The position numbers were made by a program, and so were the translations under genes. A stretch of 64,000 nt of DNA, from positions 203,222,501 to 203,286,500 of the forward strand of contig CM032228.1 in the NCBI GenBank assembly GCA_019009955.1, in the 5' to 3' direction. Below the pieces are notes generated by a model. It saw only the letters and a program-made list of their open reading frames with translations, did no database searches and was not told where the DNA came from. Positions 59,241 to 64,000 of the stretch are shown here, piece by piece. Numbering within the stretch: position 1 is the stretch's first letter; the number at the start of each line of letters is the position of its first letter. The DNA comes from Riptortus pedestris. Its lineage: Eukaryota; Arthropoda; Insecta; Hemiptera; Alydidae.

Positions 59241-60439
59241 TTTGGTATTGTGTGTACTGTTTTGTTACTAATGTTTCAAGCAACTTTGACTTCTTATATA
59301 ACAAATATTTCTAAACATTCAGGAGTCATAGTTGTAATGACTTTGTATCCAATGGTTCATTGACACCTCCGAGCCTGAGGATACGAAGAGGCATCAGTGA
59401 TTTAATTGTTGAGAAGAGATCAGCCAGTTGGATTTTCATGGATGAGTTCAGTGACGGAACGAGCAATTGATTTACGATGAAATGCATCTACTCGTCGGTG
59501 AATTTAATATCTTAGCATATTGTTTGCAGTTCAGCTGTAAATTAAGTTGAGTTGACTGCAATAGAAGTATAAATATTACAGGTTTTCTGAAAGTGAGTTA
59601 TACAAAAATAAAATGACAATTATTACTAGATTTTCTCTTCACCGAGGAACCCTGCAAAATTATTAAAAACTATGAAAGAAAGAAGTTAGCGCGAACATCT
59701 GTTGGTCTGTATAAAACACGAGGAAGGAGATGGTACGGTCGGCTGGGCAGGTTGAAGGACGAACCCCCCACAGATACCATCAACCTCTCGCCTTCTTACT
59801 CCAATTACACACACAATACTAAAATTAACAAGTTTAATATCTCTCAAACAAACTAAAGCACAACACAATAACAATCCTATTATAAAATATCTCATCTACA
59901 AGCCAAATAGGCTAACGTAAATGGCCATCAAGCTGTCAAAATTACCATTGAGATAAAATAATTTTCATTGGAATTGGGTCAAGCAGAAATATTTTCAACC
60001 TTGGAATATTAGAAAAACGGTATCGAAACACTAATAAATACGTAAATTATATTCAATAATGGAGATTAATCAAGTATAAACCAATAATTTATTGGATTCA
60101 TTATTGTAAAGTAGCTTAATGTGTCTTAAACGATTTGTACTTAATTGTGATATGTAATCTCTATAATCATTAGTATATGGAATAAGAAAATGATTTTTAG
60201 GATTGTCGTCTATCGGATAAAAAGCTCTTAGTCATAATAAATGAGCACACCTAATTGTTCAGATATTACTAATCACAGACAATAATACAAAGATTGTTCA
60301 CTATTGTAGCTCTAAAGATTGACTGATAGTTAATGAGTCCGAAACTGTCAGCACTGGCATGCAGTAGGATCCAATGTGTTACTTTATCCTGAATGGAAAA
60401 ATAAATAATAACTTAAAGTTCTTAAATAGAATATATCAA
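59241..60439. other. No gene recognised apart from one small candidate ORF
   Basis: AT-rich apart from 59690-59800, which is richer in G+C and overlaps the candidate ORF listed separately. Confidence 0.4.
59686..59895 (-). CDS. Candidate small secreted-type ORF, unproven
   Basis: A 69-codon ORF with an ATG start. The N-terminus MRYFIIGLLLCCALVCL resembles a signal peptide (basic residue, then a hydrophobic core with small residues). The rest contains several cysteines and a proline-rich PAQPTVPSPSS segment. An in-frame stop lies directly before the ATG. No splice sites, promoter or homologue can be named. Hydrophobic N-termini arise easily in AT-rich DNA, so this is a weak candidate; it could also be part of an exon. 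Confidence 0.12.
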   Translation of the reverse strand: MRYFIIGLLLCCALVCLRDIKLVNFSIVCVIGVRRREVDGICGGFVLQPAQPTVPSPSSCFIQTNRCSR

Positions 60440-61016
60440 AAAAGTCCGTCACGCAGGGGCTGCGTAAGCAGATTTCCCTCGTGATGTTTAACAATATACA
60501 CATCTACATACTATTGTAGTAACACAACACCACCGCGAATATTTAGTGAATAAATACAAACGATAATAAGAAACCTCCAGACGGGAAGCACCTGAAACGT
60601 AAACAAACAGGTGTGCCAACTTCCCTTCCACAGCGTAGAAGTGGGGGTTTGCTGAAACTTCAAATAAAGTCGTTCATTATATAACGGAGTATTGTTTATG
60701 TAACACGAATAGAAGTGGGGGTTTACTGAATGCTCAAAACTGAAAAATGCAAATATCTCGGTTACTATTCAAGATGGAGCATAAATGTATATAACCATAT
60801 TTATAGTACACTTTAGTTGCAATAATATTGGTTCTATTCAATTTTTCGATCAGACCTATAATAACGGAGATATTTCGAAAATTCTCTCCTCTAATCCCCT
60901 CCCCCCACTGATCCGATTTCAGCCATTGACGAACTTGATCTTTCTTTTTACATAAAACGTTTAAATATCGAGATTGGTAACGATCAAACAAAAATTGTGA
61001 CCGATATAGCGTTAAC

Positions 61017-61080
<64 letters not shown>

Positions 61081-61195
61081 TTGAACGGATCTCATTTTCG
61101 TCATATTCGTCGCCTGGGTAGGATCAATGGACATTTGAAGAAGTTTTTCGAAAATCGCTTCATGAGTACGACCTCAATGGCTGGTTTCCCTTAAA
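60440..61195 (-). mobile_element. HINE-like element, nearly complete minus copy
   Basis: The 3' end is at the left: AGTCCGTCACGCAGGGGCTG with the stem-loop, then TAAGCAGATTTCCC (a small deletion removed the spacer between them). The core contains a C-run near 60898-60906, GATTTCAGCCATTGACGAAC and ACCGATATAGCGTTAAC at the hairpin position. (TA)n is at 61018-61075. The 5' block follows (TTTCGTCATATTCGTCGCC, GGCTGGTTTCCCTTAAAGG); the outermost palindrome arm is missing. A short stretch near 60640-60725 repeats GAAGTGGGGGTTTGCTGAA with a variant, an internal duplication. Confidence 0.82.
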
Positions 61196-62524
61196 GGATC
61201 CAAGTCCAAATAAAAGTTTGTATTTCGGACAGGAGAATTGGCAGCCTGGAGAAAAGTTGACATGAAAAATTGTAAATATCCTCGGTAATAAATGTTGGAT
61301 TGTAATATTTAATATGTGAATATATTAATATGAAGACTTCACGGGAAATCATGGGCTTTCGAAATAGCGCCCTCTTTAAAATTCTTTTGGACTGTAAACC
61401 TGAAATAATTATTATAGGAATTTTACGACGAACTTAACATTTTATAGACAGTTGAGTGTGTAAATTTAGTTTAAGTGCTTGCGGTAAAAACAAGTTTCTA
61501 AACGGTTCCTCAAATTGTAAAATTCATTATTATAGCCAACCCACTTTCAAGAACTGCACTGTCATTTTAAGAAGAGTGTGCAGGTGTTAAGGTCTTAAAA
61601 AGTATTGCATTTCTGAAAATCTTTATTCACAATTAGTCATAGTTATGGATTTTCATGATTCAGAAGTTCTTTTTCAGTCCATCTTAGTAAAGATGCTTAT
61701 ACTTGCTTCTTGTCTTATTACTATCACTGCTAGTTTTCTATTTACTGTTGTGTACGGTACACATTTCTTATGTAGTCTGACTGTATCCATCCTGAGCTGT
61801 AACAGTTTAAAAATACTCTTCTCACTAATAGAGCAAAATATCCTTATTGTATTCCTATCTGTGGTAACTTTTAATTCATATGAATAAATTAATTTAAACT
61901 AAATATATTATGAAAAAGCTGGTGTGATAATAGATCTACTGTATATATAACCTCGAGATAAGTTGTCTCAATCTACCCCGAAAAGTAGTTTTATGATGCT
62001 CTCTCCGCCCCCCCCCCCCTAGACCCAAAACACTTAAAATATATACGTCATACCTTTAACCAGGGGCCACTTAATAATTATAACCTTTCATGAGAACCAA
62101 GAAGTAACCAGATTAAAATGCAGATTAATTCCATTGTGTTGGAATAATTTTATGGTCAATGAGTTGTTTTCTTACTCCATTCTTAGTTCAAGTTCGTTAC
62201 CCAGTGGATCAATGGGAACAATGATTTAAGGAAATTCGCACGAAAGAAAAGTAAATCGTTGAATCTTATATTTAGGTTACTGTACATTTTTTTCCATTCA
62301 TTATAGAGTACCAGAAAATAATTTAATTATGTTGTAATTATTGAGTCCAAAATGTATTTATGCTTGCCTGTAACATATACTCACATCAACATGTACTGAA
62401 CTGTAACCTGTCATATTACTCACAAAATAAATACAAATTACTTAGTTTAGTGTACAATTATTTGATAAGAAATAATCTTTAGCTTTTGAAAGGGTGTATA
62501 TTTCCAAATTTCTCATTATAACTT
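61196..62524. other. No gene recognised
   Basis: AT-rich sequence. An 80-codon ORF at 61645-61887 is strongly hydrophobic, as often results from T-rich DNA, and has no motif. A poly-C run at 62009-62021 is not flanked by recognisable HINE-like sequence. Confidence 0.4.
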
Positions 62525-62830
62525 TTTTTTTCTCCTCATAGTAACCCTATGAGGAGTTATTTATTTGAATACATGTTCCATTACCACATGGCATATTACA
62601 TGTATGATTATGTTTAAATACAATTTTATTTTACAATATATACACGTTAATCAAATATCTACTCAAATATAATATAAACAAATAATAATATTAAAATAAT
62701 TAAGATAATTACAAATAAAATTAATAAATGGAATGAAAAAATAAATAAATAAAATAAGAACAAAAATACCGAAAAACTAATCGATTAAAGTTAAACTCAA
62801 CCTACGTTTAATTTGCGAGTAAGGTTTATA
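62525..62830 (-). mobile_element. Probable LINE 3' UTR fragment
   Basis: On the minus strand an AT-rich UTR-like segment ends in the hairpin CTCCTCATAG/CTATGAGGAG (62532-62556), directly followed by an A-run (T-run at 62522-62531 on the plus strand). The hairpin matches that of the LINE end at 2395-3210, with different but still paired bases. Before it, about 41 codons are open up to a stop at 62777-62779, possibly the last of the pol frame. Confidence 0.5.
62532..62556 (-). other. LINE 3'-terminal hairpin, second copy
   Basis: A perfect 10 bp stem CTCCTCATAG/CTATGAGGAG with a TAACC loop, next to an A-run. Comparison with 2423-2449 shows that pairing is kept although stem bases differ. Confidence 0.55.
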
Positions 62831-62861
62831 TATTGAATTATAATTCTCATTCCTCACAATC

Positions 62862-62965
62862 AACTTTACATTCTTATGTATTTTTGCTACATCCTTATAC
62901 TTCATAATGTATTTTTTCTACATCCTTATACCTTCTAATGCATTTTTCCTACATCATTATACCTT
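62862..62965. repeat. 31 bp tandem repeat, about three units
   Basis: CATCCTTATAC starts at 62890 and 62921, and CATCATTATAC at 62952, spaced exactly 31 bp. Units end in ATGTATTTTTTCTA or a variant. Confidence 0.8.
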
Positions 62966-63547
62966 AGAAAAATGAAAAAAAAAGTAGCGAAGTTTTTCTC
63001 GTTACAGTTTGTAACGGGAACCCTCATAGGATGAAATTCATTGATCTTATATAGAATGAATAAACCCTTTTGGGTCAAAAATTATTAATGAATAATTTCC
63101 TGTGTGTATTGTAAAATTAATATAAAACTGTTTATTGTCCATACTTCGGAAGTAGGATTTCAAGACTGGCAAAGACAATTTCAATTTCCAGGTTAGTGTC
63201 CAGGAGGAAGGGACATACAGGTATTAAACCTGTCTGGAACACATAAAATATGATTTTTGTTAAAGTTTTATTGAGGCTATAGCCCTCGTGTAACGGATTC
63301 AGGTAACGGAATTTACTCCAGCTAACGGTTCCTGTTTATGAATGTAGTTAACGTGTCTGCTGCACCCTGTCCGGTGCATAGGTACATTCTGACGGTATGT
63401 GCATTCCTAGTCACTAGTGATGGATGCAACTTTGCCAATCACCTGTCATATCTCTGCATGCATTTACAGAGAACAGCTATGCAATTAGTCATGTAACCTA
63501 TGTTGTTTGAATGTAGCTTCAAACAACAAACATGTTTGATTATAATA
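62966..63547. other. No recognisable feature
   Basis: No supportable gene. CGTTAC/GTAACG forms a small hairpin near 63000-63020. Confidence 0.4.
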
Positions 63548-63860
63548 GATCCGTCGCTCAGAGTCTGCATAAACTAAGCTGATTTCCTAAGTGCTGGAAG
63601 CGCTATAGATCTGGCACCATCTATTCTCCTTTTTTCCAATGAATATGAAGACTACCCTTTTAACAGGACTGGAAATATAGGCTGAACACGAGATGCTAAG
63701 GGGCTCAAAAGCTCGAAATAAAAACCGCGTTAGAAGGAGTTGTGGTTTTCAAAGGACTGACTAAAAAAAAAAAAATGCAAATATCTCGGTTAATACTCAA
63801 GTTAGAGGAAACGTTGAATAGAACAACAGGTGAAGTAAACCCATAGTAATGGAGACATCT
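63548..63860 (-). mobile_element. HINE-like element, diverged 3' part
   Basis: The left end reads TCCGTCGCTCAGAGTCTGC, then ACTAAGCTGATTTCC, a mutated 3' end. GCAAATATCTCGGTTAATAC near 63775-63800 matches the core on the minus strand. A related variant (ATCTGCTATCATCTATTCTG) occurs at about 13475, suggesting a subfamily. Confidence 0.55.
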
Positions 63861-63929
63861 AGAGTTTTTGTTTTTACCCTCTCAACTTTGAAAATATCAA
63901 ATAATATCAATTTTAATAGATTCATCAGT

Positions 63930-64000
63930 TTTCAAAGCCAACTGTTGAAGAAGTACTCGATAACATCATCAAATGTCTAATAATCCTACGTAAGGCGATG
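63930..64000 (+). mobile_element. HINE-like 5' block, cut by window end
   Basis: GCCAACTGTTGAAGAAGTACTC and ATCAAATGTCTAATAATCC correspond to the family's block after the 5' palindrome. The copy probably continues beyond the window. Confidence 0.45.

Noticed and set aside
61645..61887. Membrane protein ORF of 80 codons
   Set aside because: Hydrophobicity follows from T-rich composition. No motif, promoter or neighbouring exon is visible.

Overview
This 64 kb window reads as AT-rich, repeat-saturated animal DNA, most likely from an invertebrate and plausibly an arthropod. I recognise no host protein-coding gene with confidence. The recognisable content is decayed non-LTR retrotransposons, tRNA-derived SINEs, a large family of non-autonomous elements carrying a (TA)n tract, foldback elements with long inverted arms, and three complex minisatellite arrays. 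Prokaryotic landmarks such as operons, RBS-led ORFs and phage genes are absent. Nearly all ORFs over 60 codons are by-products of tandem repeats, microsatellites or dead transposons.

The dominant family, called HINE-like here, has about 25 full or partial copies on both strands. A complete copy starts just after a T-run with AGCAGATTTCCC, followed by its inverted copy. Then come a block of about 100 bp, a (TA)n microsatellite, a small ACCGC/GCGGT hairpin, and a core with G-rich and C-rich runs. The 3' end has GGGAAATCTGCT, which is inverted relative to the 5' end, then a six-base-pair ACGCAG/CTGCGT stem-loop and GACGGACTTTTT. Subterminal inverted repeats, an internal microsatellite, a 3' stem-loop and insertion at a T-run without an obvious target duplication match the known architecture of Helentron-derived elements (HINE/DINE). 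A nested pair at 3205-4391 gives almost an empty-site proof of the ends.

Region by region. 1-8 kb: HINE-like copies, a LINE 3' fragment on the minus strand, and a short stretch with a PBX/MEIS-type motif. 8-11 kb: a 5'-truncated LINE with a (TCTA)n tail and a 16 bp target duplication. 11-19 kb: foldback elements, a 28 bp minisatellite of about 59 units and a SINE. 21-24 kb: SINE and HINE-like fragments. 25.9-26.8 kb: an array of 72 bp units, each two 36 bp monomers. 27-32 kb: another foldback element, a LINE RNase H/tail region broken by one nonsense codon, and a head-to-head SINE pair. 34-49 kb: complete HINE-like copies, a well-preserved SINE with a perfect 12 bp duplication, a 280 bp triplication and a decayed LINE RT. 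50.2-54.8 kb: a 4.6 kb array of 54 bp units, each three 18 bp monomers, flanked by monomeric edges. 55-64 kb: more HINE-like copies, a possible decayed LINE ORF1 and a LINE 3' UTR.

Nothing here works together as a pathway. The likely relations are parasitic: the non-autonomous elements would depend on Helentron and LINE proteins encoded elsewhere. All calls come from reading the sequence by eye, without database searches, so family assignments rest on motifs and architecture. Boundaries of degenerate copies are approximate, by some tens of bases.
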